Shown: positions 17,065 through 24,357 of the stretch, one piece after another
Position numbering within the stretch: the stretch's first letter is position 1
Layout: each line of letters opens with the position of its first letter
Source of the DNA: JAHEFT01 sp963766195
GTDB taxonomy: Bacteria > Pseudomonadota > Gammaproteobacteria > Xanthomonadales > SZUA-36
Reading direction: 5' to 3'
Assembly (NCBI GenBank): GCA_963766195.1
Contig: CAVXYY010000005.1
Location: 372,001-436,000 of the forward strand
Length of the DNA stretch: 64,000 nucleotides
Notes under the pieces: generated by a model
Database searches by the model: none
Seen by the model: only the letters and a program-made list of their open reading frames with translations
What the model was told of the DNA's origin: nothing
Translations under genes and position numbers: made by a program

Positions 17065-18464
17065 AAGGACGAATTCTGATCGTTGATGACGAAGAGATCG
17101 TCCTGCGCAGCTGCCTGCGGATACTCCGGGATGAAGATTACGAAATCGATACCGCCGGCGATGGCCTTTCCGCACTCGGAATGGTCAATGAAAATGCCTA
17201 TGATGTCCTGGTTCTCGACATCAAGATGCCAAAAATCGACGGTATCGAAGTGCTGCGCCGGGTGAAAGAGGCACGGCCGGATATCGACGTCATCATGATC
17301 ACCGGCCTGCATGATATCGGAACCGCCGTCCAGGCGATGAAGCTCGGTGCGCTTGACTACCTGCCCAAACCCTTTGAGCCGGATCAACTGAAGATGCTGA
17401 TTGCCCGTGCATTTGACCGGAGGGCCTTGCGCAAAGGCAGCCTGGGCCAGGATAGCGAAAACGACTCCAGCTATCACTTTGAAAACATCATCGGTTCCAG
17501 CCTGCCGATGCAGAATATGTACCGGATGATAGCGCGGTGCGCTCCGACCAACAGCACCGTGATGATTCGTGGTGAAAGCGGAACCGGCAAAGAACTGATC
17601 GCACGCGCCATTCACTACAACAGCCTGCGCAAAGACCGGCCTTTCGTTCCGGTCGATTGCACTTCCCTCAGTGAAAACCTGCTCGAAAGCGAGTTATTCG
17701 GTCACATCAAAGGTTCTTTCACGGGTGCGGTTTCCAACAAGAAGGGTCTGTTTGAATCGGCCGACGGCGGAACCCTGTTTCTGGATGAAATTGGCAATAT
17801 TTCGCTGACCACCCAGGCCAAGTTGTTGCGCTTCATCGAGGAGCGGGAATTCAAGGCCGTGGGGGATACCCGTGTTCAGACGGTGGATATCCGGCTGATA
17901 ACCGCCACCAACAAGGACCTGGAAAGCATGGTTGCCGATGGCGAGTTTCGCGAGGATCTTTATTACCGGATCAATATTTTTCCCATCGAGATTCCGCCGC
18001 TGCGTGAGCGGGGGGAGGATATCCGGGCGCTGGCGAATCATTTCCTCAAGCATTTCAGTGAGGACATGAATCACAAGCCCACCGAATTTTCAGCCGAGGC
18101 AATGAACCTGCTGATGAACCACGACTGGCCGGGCAATGTCCGTGAACTGGAGAATGTCATCCAGCGGGCTGTCATCCTGGCCGGCGGCGATATCATTCGC
18201 CAGGGCCACCTGGTGAACATCATAGACATGCTGCCGCAGGCTGATCTCGAGGCGCCCAGGACCTCCGATGAACTCAAGGAGATCAAGAAAATAGCCCGGC
18301 AGAAATCCGTTGAGAACGTGGAAAAACATTTCGTCCTGGGGGCGCTGAAACGCAATCAATGGAACGTCACGCGTGCGGCCGAGGAAACCGGCATGCAGCG
18401 CACCAATTTCCAGGCCCTGATGAAAAAATACGACATCCGGATCCGCGGCAACGAATCAGAGTAG
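17061..18464 (+). CDS. NtrC-family sigma-54-dependent response regulator
   Basis: 467 residues. The receiver domain has phospho-acceptor Asp53 (LVLDIKMP). The AAA+ domain has Walker A GESGTGKE (171-178), the sigma-54 contact loop as GSFTGA (218-223; Ser replaces the usual Ala) and Walker B GGTLFLDE. A Fis-type helix-turn-helix lies at the C terminus (NVTRAAEETGMQRTNFQALM). When phosphorylated by its partner kinase (4-base gene overlap) it should remodel sigma-54 polymerase at -24/-12 promoters. A well-matched promoter of this class is found 3 kb away, before the two response regulators and the nine-heme/cytochrome b genes. The TAG stop lies in a 38-bp perfect palindrome. Confidence 0.93.
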   Translation: MKGRILIVDDEEIVLRSCLRILRDEDYEIDTAGDGLSALGMVNENAYDVLVLDIKMPKIDGIEVLRRVKEARPDIDVIMITGLHDIGTAVQAMKLGALDYLPKPFEPDQLKMLIARAFDRRALRKGSLGQDSENDSSYHFENIIGSSLPMQNMYRMIARCAPTNSTVMIRGESGTGKELIARAIHYNSLRKDRPFVPVDCTSLSENLLESELFGHIKGSFTGAVSNKKGLFESADGGTLFLDEIGNISLTTQAKLLRFIEEREFKAVGDTRVQTVDIRLITATNKDLESMVADGEFREDLYYRINIFPIEIPPLRERGEDIRALANHFLKHFSEDMNHKPTEFSAEAMNLLMNHDWPGNVRELENVIQRAVILAGGDIIRQGHLVNIIDMLPQADLEAPRTSDELKEIKKIARQKSVENVEKHFVLGALKRNQWNVTRAAEETGMQRTNFQALMKKYDIRIRGNESE

Positions 18465-18498
18465 GAGCGATTTCAATCGCGATTGAAATCGCTCCTAC
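18461..18498. repeat. REP-like perfect 38-bp palindrome, copy 2
   Basis: Each 19-base arm (GTAGGAGCGATTTCAATCG) is the exact reverse complement of the other. It sits between convergent genes and contributes the TAG stop codons of both the sigma-54 regulator (18462-18464) and the cytochrome b gene (18495-18497, minus strand). The left arm matches copy 1 at 6155. In RNA it would form a long hairpin and could act as a bidirectional terminator. Confidence 0.85.
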
Positions 18499-19130
18499 TC
18501 GTGGGGCTCTTCGTACCCCGTGAACATTTCCTTGTAGTGTGACGACCATTTGGGCCCCAGCATGCCCATGTAGGCGTGCACGAACATGAACAGCACGAAC
18601 ATGATGAACATCAGCACGTGCACGGTATTGACCACGCGGATGCCGCCGACGGCATTGATCAGGAATTCAAAACGGGCCACGTCCCACATCATCAGTCCTG
18701 ACAGGAACGTGATGGGCACCGTGATGAACATCATGAACTGGTAAGTCAGTTTCTGCATGGGATTGAATTTGTCACTCGGCTGCACGTTGTGGGGCCGCTT
18801 GTCACCCTTGAAAATGCCCTGGCCATAGAACTGGGCCTGCCGGAAGAAGCGTTCGAAGAAGCCGGTGGCGTCGAGGTCGGGGTGGTAATTGGTGATTTTG
18901 TCTGAAGTCAGGTAGTAGAAGAACCAAAGAAACCAGTTTGCGATGACCGCAAAGCCGACCCAGTTGTGCACGTGGACGGCGGTCTCAAAAGACATCAGGT
19001 TGAACAGGTCGACGTAGCGGAGCTGGAACCCGGTCAGGATCAGGATCACGAAGCCCAGCGCATTCAGCCAGTGCCAGATTCGCACCGGCACCGGGTGAAG
19101 ATAGACTCTTTCTTGCTGCAGCATCGGCAT
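18495..19130 (-). CDS. Cytochrome b561-like membrane subunit
   Basis: 211 residues with four predicted membrane helices. Histidines in VRIWHWLNAL, VHVHNWVGF and the last helix (TVHVLMFIMFVLFMFVHAYMG) are placed to bind two b hemes, as in HydC/FdnI/PhsC-type quinone-reactive cytochromes b. The nine-heme cytochrome gene ends 33 bases upstream on the same strand, so the pair probably forms an inner-membrane complex exchanging electrons between the quinone pool and periplasmic cytochromes. It is the last gene of an operon that begins with two response regulators; its stop is inside REP copy 2. Confidence 0.85.
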   Translation of the reverse strand: MPMLQQERVYLHPVPVRIWHWLNALGFVILILTGFQLRYVDLFNLMSFETAVHVHNWVGFAVIANWFLWFFYYLTSDKITNYHPDLDATGFFERFFRQAQFYGQGIFKGDKRPHNVQPSDKFNPMQKLTYQFMMFITVPITFLSGLMMWDVARFEFLINAVGGIRVVNTVHVLMFIMFVLFMFVHAYMGMLGPKWSSHYKEMFTGYEEPHE

Positions 19131-19163
19131 TACCGTGCCTGGTGTCTGGTGTAGTCATCAATT

Positions 19164-20462
19164 TTAACTCCGGTCTTTTTTATTGCGCAGGTATCTGCCC
19201 AGCGCCCAGTGTCCCACCGGGACGGCCAGGCCAAGCACCAGGGCGAGCACCAACAGGACATCGAGCAGCTTGATCCGGGTTCCGCCCGGAGCATAGAAGC
19301 CTCCGACGGAGTCCACTGAAATAGGTGAGTTCAACACTTTGTTGCTGGCTTTATAGGTTTCTTTCCGCCCATCCGGCCGGTTGATCGAGACGGTTACATT
19401 CTGAAAAGCTTCGGCATTTCCCTGGTGACAGCTTTCGCAGGAACGAACCGCTTCCGTGCTGGCTGCCAGGCGGTGCGCATCCACCCCGGAAGCGACTTCC
19501 AGGCGTCCGCGCAGAATGATGTTGCTGGCCGGTTCTTTCTCGTCCACGTGCAGCATAAGCTTCCAGAGCTCGACCGGATCCAGGCCATCGCCATCGACGT
19601 CAATTTCCTCCAGGGTTTTCTGCACGGTTATATTACTGACGTTCTGCTTCACCGGCACCCCTTGCACCCGGTCATACAACTGGAGGTTGACGCGCAATTC
19701 CGCTTGCGGCGCGTGGCAGACGGCACAGCCTACTGATTTCATGTGCATGGCGGCGTTTGGCAGCCACTGCTCGTGCGCCAGCTTGGCCACCTCGTGGCAG
19801 TCTATGCAGGTCGGGACCAGGTAGTCGGCATCGGCTACGGCCAATATCTTGTGTGCCTGGTGGCAATCCGAACAAATCGGCGCTTTGACAAATTTGCCGC
19901 GAATCTGGTTGCCACCGGTCCTGGCCGCGCCATGAACGCTATGTGAATAAGCCTGGTAAATGTCCTCGTGGCATTTGCTGCATGGCTCGCCATTGACCGG
20001 TTCGAAGTCTGCGCGCGGCTGGATCGAGTGGGCGCCGTGGCAGTCCGAACAGACCGGGGCGTCGACGTTACCTTCCCTGACCAGGCTGGCGTGGATGCTT
20101 GCCTGGTAGTCCTCGCTATGATCTTCGTGGCACTGGCCGCAGGTTTCGTTGCGCTCAACGGAGTAGGCGCGCAGGCTTGCAACGGGCTCCTTGGACGGAT
20201 GTTTGCCTTTCGGCACGTCCCGGTGGCAGCCGGTGCAGCCGATCACGTTGTGTACGGAATTCTCAAAATCCGCCGCCTCGATATGCAGCGACATTTTATC
20301 GCCGTCTTCCAGGCTCTTCTTGAGGTTCTTGGAGTGGCACTTGAGGCATTTCAGATCAGGATTCGAAACTTCTTCCTGGTTTTCAGCGGCGTTTAATGCC
20401 GAGGCCATCGCCAGTAAGGCGATGGCCAGTAGCAAGGAGCCAAGTATATTTCCGGGTTTCAT
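19164..20462 (-). CDS. Nine-heme periplasmic c-type cytochrome with C-terminal anchor
   Basis: 432 residues. A signal peptide (to about SALNAAE) is followed by nine CXXCH motifs: CLKCH, CTGCH, CGQCH, CSDCH, CSKCH, CSDCH, CIDCH, CAVCH, CESCH. An acidic DVDGDGLDPVE segment resembles a calcium-binding loop. The tail has one membrane helix (LLDVLLVLALVLGLAVPVG) and a basic C terminus, so the heme domain faces the periplasm. Spaced His residues (HSVHG, HASL) could be distal ligands. Together with the adjacent cytochrome b it resembles a split version of CbcL-like quinone:cytochrome modules. The donor or acceptor is unknown; the triheme protein at 21.8 kb is a possible partner. Confidence 0.88.
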   Translation of the reverse strand: MKPGNILGSLLLAIALLAMASALNAAENQEEVSNPDLKCLKCHSKNLKKSLEDGDKMSLHIEAADFENSVHNVIGCTGCHRDVPKGKHPSKEPVASLRAYSVERNETCGQCHEDHSEDYQASIHASLVREGNVDAPVCSDCHGAHSIQPRADFEPVNGEPCSKCHEDIYQAYSHSVHGAARTGGNQIRGKFVKAPICSDCHQAHKILAVADADYLVPTCIDCHEVAKLAHEQWLPNAAMHMKSVGCAVCHAPQAELRVNLQLYDRVQGVPVKQNVSNITVQKTLEEIDVDGDGLDPVELWKLMLHVDEKEPASNIILRGRLEVASGVDAHRLAASTEAVRSCESCHQGNAEAFQNVTVSINRPDGRKETYKASNKVLNSPISVDSVGGFYAPGGTRIKLLDVLLVLALVLGLAVPVGHWALGRYLRNKKDRS

Positions 20463-20501
20463 CTATCAGTACCTCTAAATCGGAACCCGGTCAGCGTGCC
20501 A

Positions 20502-21095
20502 TCAGTTGATGGCGCGTTTTTTCTGCCAGGCTTCCACCGCCAGTTTTGCGAAAGTGTAAAAGCCAACAATCGGCAACGCTATGATATAGCTCAGGGCAAT
20601 GAAAGGTGCTGCCAGGAACAAAGCGATATTTCTGACAATCCGAAGCACTTTCCGCCAGCCCTTGAATTCCGTGACCGGGGTTTCGGCCGGAATGACCTCT
20701 TCATTGGCGGCTACCGGTGACTCGGGCTGACTCTCGAGCGCTTTCAGGGTCACACTCTCGATCATTTCCGGCGTCAGGGGCTTACGGACAAATCCGTTCA
20801 CACCCAGCACGTGGGCACGCGCCTCGTTTTCTTCGGTGCCGTACCCGGTGATGACGACAACCGGCGTCCATGGGCATTTGGCCTTGATCCGTTCCGCGAC
20901 TTCGATACCGTCGATTCCCGGCATTTTGATGTCGGTGAACACGACGTCATATTCTCTCGTGTCCATGTCCTTCAGGCCTTCTTCGCCTGAAAGTGCCGTA
21001 TCCACATCATATCCTTTTTCGGTAAGTACGCGTTCAAAACTGCGACCGACCACTGCATCATCATCAATAACTAGTACTTGTGCTCTGGTTTTCAT
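20502..21095 (-). CDS. Response regulator receiver domain with C-terminal membrane segment
   Basis: 197 residues. A full receiver domain (acidic pair at 11-13, phospho-acceptor Asp55 in VVFTDIKMPG, Lys in VRKPLTP) is followed by a roughly 25-residue acidic/proline linker. A hydrophobic stretch at about 154-185 (NIALFLAAPFIALSYIIALP) is predicted to be one or two membrane segments. There is no DNA-binding or enzymatic output domain. It sits between a second receiver protein upstream and the nine-heme cytochrome downstream (39 bases). A membrane-tethered receiver encoded with an electron-transfer complex suggests local, post-translational control of that complex; this is inference. Confidence 0.8.
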   Translation of the reverse strand: MKTRAQVLVIDDDAVVGRSFERVLTEKGYDVDTALSGEEGLKDMDTREYDVVFTDIKMPGIDGIEVAERIKAKCPWTPVVVITGYGTEENEARAHVLGVNGFVRKPLTPEMIESVTLKALESQPESPVAANEEVIPAETPVTEFKGWRKVLRIVRNIALFLAAPFIALSYIIALPIVGFYTFAKLAVEAWQKKRAIN

Positions 21096-21116
21096 GGTTT
21101 ATCTCCTGGTTTTGTT

Positions 21117-21525
21117 TCAATGGGTAACTGTTTGTTCGCTGCGCATTGCCCAGCGCTTCTGTGTCATGGCTTCGTTGGCAGCCCGGATCACATCGTCGGG
21201 GCCAACCGGTTTGGCGATGTAGTTGTGTGCGCCAAGCCGTACCGCTTCCTTTGCGGTTTCAATCGTCGGGTATCCGGTGATGACTACCACTTCACAAGTC
21301 GGGCCATCTTTGCTTGATGGTTTTCAGGACGTCCATTCCGTCCAGGCCCGGCATCCGAAGGTCCAGCAGCACCACGTCAAAAGGACGTTGTTCCATGACA
21401 TGAATCGCTGTGTTTCCATCTTCAGCCGTCTCGGTGTAGCAACCTGATTCTGCCAGGCTCCTAAGATGGCTGCGGCGCACCACTTCTTCGTCATCGACGA
21501 TGAGGATGCTGGCTTTGTCGTTCAT
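21117..21525 (-). pseudogene. Single-domain response regulator, frameshifted
   Basis: The first 77 residues form a good receiver N-terminal half (Asp55 in VVLLDLRMPG) and end at ...KQRWPDL-stop. Removing one T in the GACTTGTG stretch near 21300 restores the rest: CEVVVITGYPTIETAKEAVR, then NYIAKPVGPDD and a short tail to a stop at 21117-21119. The 409-base span is one base over a multiple of three, consistent with a single-base insertion. The intact product would be about 135 residues with no output domain. It is the first gene behind the sigma-54 promoter. A sequencing indel is as likely as a real pseudogene because everything else is conserved. Confidence 0.75.
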
Positions 21526-21563
21526 GGTCCACCTCGTAAAGTTGTCGTGTTTACCTGTATATA

Positions 21564-21579
21564 TGCAATAGTTATGCCA
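21564..21579 (-). promoter_or_regulatory. Sigma-54 (-24/-12) promoter
   Basis: The minus strand reads TGGCATAACTATTGCA: GG and GC are separated by exactly 10 bases, and both TGGCA and TTGCA match the consensus. It lies 38 bases upstream of the ATG at 21525, with transcription expected to start near 21553. It would drive both response regulators, the nine-heme cytochrome and cytochrome b. The NtrC-type activator encoded at 17061-18464 is the obvious candidate regulator. Confidence 0.75.
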
Positions 21580-21750
21580 GTTACGTCAGTTGGAGAAAAT
21601 ATGTTTTAAATACAAGGTGATAAAATTTTCTGTAGAGAGAGGAAACGCGGCTCAACGCTGGTTTTCGAGGGCTGCAAGTATGAGTTTTTTGTACAGTATT
21701 GGCGGGAAATACAAAAAAGCATCTATATATCAGATAGATAGCTTCAGATT

Positions 21751-21777
21751 CAGGCGTACAGTTTTTTTATACGCCTG
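21751..21777. promoter_or_regulatory. Inverted repeat, possible upstream activator site
   Basis: CAGGCGTA and TACGCCTG are separated by 11 bases. The centre is about 210 bases upstream of the predicted sigma-54 start, within the usual range for enhancer-type activator sites. The rest of the 21580-21800 gap is AT-rich and holds no convincing gene. It could alternatively be a structural hairpin; there is no other copy with which to test it. Confidence 0.3.
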
Positions 21778-21800
21778 TTTATAAAAAATATTGGCCAATA

Positions 21801-21827
21801 AAAAAGCCCCGGAATCCGGGGCTTTTC
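21801..21827 (-). terminator. Rho-independent terminator
   Basis: AAAAGCCCCGG, a three-base loop AAT, then CCGGGGCTTTT give an 11-bp stem with A/T tracts on both sides. It lies 22 bases beyond the stop of the triheme cytochrome on the minus strand. Because it is symmetric it could also work on the plus strand. Confidence 0.85.
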
Positions 21828-21848
21828 TGTCGAGCAAGGTGCAGTCAG

Positions 21849-22178
21849 TTATTTGGTCGGGGCCTCGTCGTGGCAATTGGTGCAGTCAACTTCGTTGTCC
21901 GCGGCATATTCTTCGTGTTCGAGATCGACAATGTAGGTATGGCAGTCGTTACATGACCACATGGCGTGGTCTTCAACGAAGAATCCGCCGGCGGGATTAT
22001 GCACCTGCGGACGGTCCGGGTTGCTCGGTGGCGCCCGCTCGGTATCTGCGTGGCATTCGAGGCAGGTCTCGTTATCACTCAGATCCTGGGCGAAAACCGG
22101 CGCGCCAAAACCAAAAGCCAGCACCGAGACGAAAACTGCGATTGCTGCGGATGTGAAGACTTTTCTTGCAGGTACCAT
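21849..22178 (-). CDS. Small triheme periplasmic c-type cytochrome
   Basis: 109 residues: a signal peptide (cleavage near PVFAQ), then three CXXCH motifs (CLECH, CNDCH, CTNCH) in about 80 mature residues, with additional His (VHNPAGGFF, DHAMW) that may be distal ligands. Size and heme density resemble soluble shuttle cytochromes that carry electrons across the periplasm between inner-membrane modules and outer-membrane conduits; that role is inferred. It is divergent from the nine-heme/cytochrome b fusion gene, with about 200 bases between them, and is followed by a strong terminator, so it is a monocistronic unit. Confidence 0.87.
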   Translation of the reverse strand: MVPARKVFTSAAIAVFVSVLAFGFGAPVFAQDLSDNETCLECHADTERAPPSNPDRPQVHNPAGGFFVEDHAMWSCNDCHTYIVDLEHEEYAADNEVDCTNCHDEAPTK

Positions 22179-22212
22179 GGCATATCCTCTTCTATCAGTT
22201 GGTAACGATCTG

Positions 22213-22250
22213 GATCAGAATAAATCTATTCTTTTGCATCAATTCTGATC
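22213..22250. promoter_or_regulatory. Inverted repeat in divergent cytochrome promoter region
   Basis: GATCAGAAT (22213-22221) and ATTCTGATC (22242-22250) are exact inverted 9-base repeats, 20 bases apart. They lie in the shared upstream region of the triheme (minus) and nine-heme/cytochrome b (plus) genes, about 35 bases before the triheme ATG. A shared operator is plausible. No known consensus was recognised. Confidence 0.35.
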
Positions 22251-22376
22251 TGGGTCATAATTGCGGCAACGCCGTCTAAATATAGTCGGCTTTGATATTA
22301 TTACCCGGATGCGGGTATCAGTCACTTTGTTTGCTGCTCACCTCGTGTGTCGGCACGAAAATAAAAAGGAAAACAC

Positions 22377-23816
22377 ATGATTCAGCCGGGCAGTCTGAAA
22401 GGAATCCTGCAAGTTTTGACACTGTTACTGGTCGTGCAGTTCGCACTGGCCAGCCCCGTACTAGCGGAACCGGCTGATCCAAAGCTCAGCAATGACCGCT
22501 GTCTGCGTTGCCACGGCAAGGACGGGTTCTCAAAGGAAGACGCCTTTGGCCAGCAACGTGACCTGCATGTCACGGCCGGTGTATTCGCTGACAGCGTGCA
22601 CGGGAAGCAGGATTGCGTGGGCTGCCACGAGGATATCGTCAAGGTACCTCACCGCAAGGGCATCGAACGCAAGGTAGGCTGCGTGCAGTGCCATATGAAC
22701 GAATGGGGAAAGCTACAGGAAGACGGCGCGGCAGCTACCGACGGCGCCAAGCTGAACAAGGTGGTGGACCATATCCAGAGCTACATGGATTCCATGCATG
22801 CCCGCCCGCGCATTGACGACCAGTCGCGCACCAACGCCACCTGCTACAACTGCCACGGCTCGCATGACATCAAGCCGGTAGACCGCGAAGAACGCTCCGC
22901 AAACTACCTGAACTTTCCGAATAAGTGCGGAACCTGTCACGCCGATGTGCTGGAGTTGTACAAGACATCAGTACACGGCAAGGAATGGAGCGAGGGCAAT
23001 ACCGCGGCGGCGGTTTGCGCCGATTGCCACACCAGGCACGGCGTCGGCGCACCGCATACAGCGGATGGCCGGGTTGAGATTGCTGAAAACTGCGGTAACT
23101 GTCACCAGGACATGATGGAGAGCTACCTGGAAACTTACCACGGGAAGATAACGAAGCTGGGCTATGGCGAAACCGCCAAATGTTACGACTGCCACGGTTC
23201 ACATCAAATCCAGCGCGTGGACAATCCGGCTTCCTCGGTGCACGCGGACAATCGCCTGGAAACCTGCCAGACGTGTCATGAAGGCGCTACAAAGGGCTTT
23301 CTTACGTTCCAGCCTCACGGCAATGCGCATGATTTTGAGAAATATCCGCAGATGTGGCTGGCCCAGAACTTCATGATCGGGCTGCTGATCGGCACGTTCG
23401 CGTTTTTCTGGCTGCACTCGGCGCTGTGGTTTTATCGCGAGTACATGGACCGCAAGCAAGGCAAGGACCGGCCGCATGTTCTGACCGAAGCCATTCCGCC
23501 GGGTGGCGAAAACCCATTTCAGACGCTTCACACGCTGGTGGCGGCTGGCGCACCTGGTCGGCGCCATATCGATCATGACGCTGGCCCTGACAGGTCTGAC
23601 CGTGTTGTACGCGGAGAGCTCCTGGGCGCCCTATATCATGCGGTTCCTGGGCGGACCGGAAACCGCCGGCTACATTCACCGGGTCGGCGCGATTGGCTTC
23701 ATGGGCGTATTCTTCATTCACCTGATTTACTTCGCCATCCATATTGGACGCAACTGGCGCACGTTCGAATGGTTTGGACCCAATTCCCTGGTGCCGAACT
23801 GGAACGACCTCAGTGA
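22377..23816 (+). CDS. Nine-heme c-type cytochrome half of a cytochrome c/b fusion (frameshifted)
   Basis: Signal peptide (cleavage near PVLAE), then nine CXXCH motifs: CLRCH, CVGCH, CVQCH, CYNCH, CGTCH, CADCH, CGNCH, CYDCH, CQTCH. A membrane helix (IGLLIGTFAFFWLHSALWF) and a basic segment follow. Only bases 22377 to about 23500 are meaningful: after PPGGENP the frame yields low-complexity out-of-frame residues to 23816, while the +1 frame continues into a cytochrome b domain. AAAAAGGA precedes ATG 22377. The motif count and the following cytochrome b domain match CbcL-like quinone-linked multiheme proteins, and the protein is a fused counterpart of the separate 19164/18495 gene pair. A true two-gene overlap is possible but less likely. 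Confidence 0.78.
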   Translation: MIQPGSLKGILQVLTLLLVVQFALASPVLAEPADPKLSNDRCLRCHGKDGFSKEDAFGQQRDLHVTAGVFADSVHGKQDCVGCHEDIVKVPHRKGIERKVGCVQCHMNEWGKLQEDGAAATDGAKLNKVVDHIQSYMDSMHARPRIDDQSRTNATCYNCHGSHDIKPVDREERSANYLNFPNKCGTCHADVLELYKTSVHGKEWSEGNTAAAVCADCHTRHGVGAPHTADGRVEIAENCGNCHQDMMESYLETYHGKITKLGYGETAKCYDCHGSHQIQRVDNPASSVHADNRLETCQTCHEGATKGFLTFQPHGNAHDFEKYPQMWLAQNFMIGLLIGTFAFFWLHSALWFYREYMDRKQGKDRPHVLTEAIPPGGENPFQTLHTLVAAGAPGRRHIDHDAGPDRSDRVVRGELLGALYHAVPGRTGNRRLHSPGRRDWLHGRILHSPDLLRHPYWTQLAHVRMVWTQFPGAELERPQ

Positions 23817-24321
23817 CGCGGTCGCGATGTTCCGCTGGTTCTTCGGCCTGGGCCCGCGCCCGGACCTGGACCGTTACAGCTACTGGGAGAAATTCGACTA
23901 CTGGGCGCCGTTCTGGGGTATGACGATTATCGGCCTCAGCGGACTGGTCATGTGGTACCCGATATTCTTCGCTTCGTTCCTGCCGGGCTGGGCCTTCAAT
24001 GTCGCGTCGATCGTGCACGGTGAGGAAGCCTTCCTGGCGGTGGTGTTCCTGTTCACGGTGCACTTCTTCAACAACCACTTCCGGCCGGACAAGTTCCCGC
24101 AGAACACGACCATGTTTACCGGTCGCGTGCCGCTGGAGGAATACAAGCACGAGCACCGGCGCGAATATGAACGCCTGCGTGCATCCGGCGAACTCGACAA
24201 ATACCTGGTGTATGCGCCGACCGAGCCGCAAGCCAAGAGCGCCAGTTTGCTGGGCGCCACGTTGATCACCTTTGGCCTGTTCCTGTTGACGCTTGTGATA
24301 CTGGGCTTCTTCGGGGTGTAA
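23503..24321 (+). CDS. Cytochrome b561-like half of the cytochrome c/b fusion
   Basis: 272 residues from GTG 23503, with four core membrane helices plus a C-terminal helix (GATLITFGLFLLTLVILGFFG). Paired histidines in RWWRLAHLVGAISIM, AGYIHRVGAIGFMGVFFIHLIYFAIHIG, SIVHGEEAF and FTVHFFNNHF fit a diheme HydC/FdnI-type quinone-reacting cytochrome b. The GTG lacks a convincing ribosome site and follows directly on the conserved juxtamembrane part of the nine-heme protein, one frame off. I therefore read it as the C-terminal domain of one polypeptide interrupted by a one-base indel near 23495-23510. If the break is genuine, both halves could still be made and assemble. Confidence 0.75.
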   Translation: MAKTHFRRFTRWWRLAHLVGAISIMTLALTGLTVLYAESSWAPYIMRFLGGPETAGYIHRVGAIGFMGVFFIHLIYFAIHIGRNWRTFEWFGPNSLVPNWNDLSDAVAMFRWFFGLGPRPDLDRYSYWEKFDYWAPFWGMTIIGLSGLVMWYPIFFASFLPGWAFNVASIVHGEEAFLAVVFLFTVHFFNNHFRPDKFPQNTTMFTGRVPLEEYKHEHRREYERLRASGELDKYLVYAPTEPQAKSASLLGATLITFGLFLLTLVILGFFGV

Positions 24322-24357
24322 GCTTATAGAGACCGAATCGCTATATGTGAGATGGCT

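Noticed and set aside
22250..22268. Possible sigma-54 promoter (TGGGTCATAATTGC) before the fused cytochrome gene
   Set aside because: GG to GC spacing is 9 bases instead of 10 and the flanking bases are poor; the element at 21564 is far better.
23500..23816. C-terminal extension of the nine-heme reading
   Set aside because: Residues after PPGGENP are rich in Arg/Gly/His without pattern, while the +1 frame encodes clear membrane helices; it is an out-of-frame reading of the cytochrome b domain.
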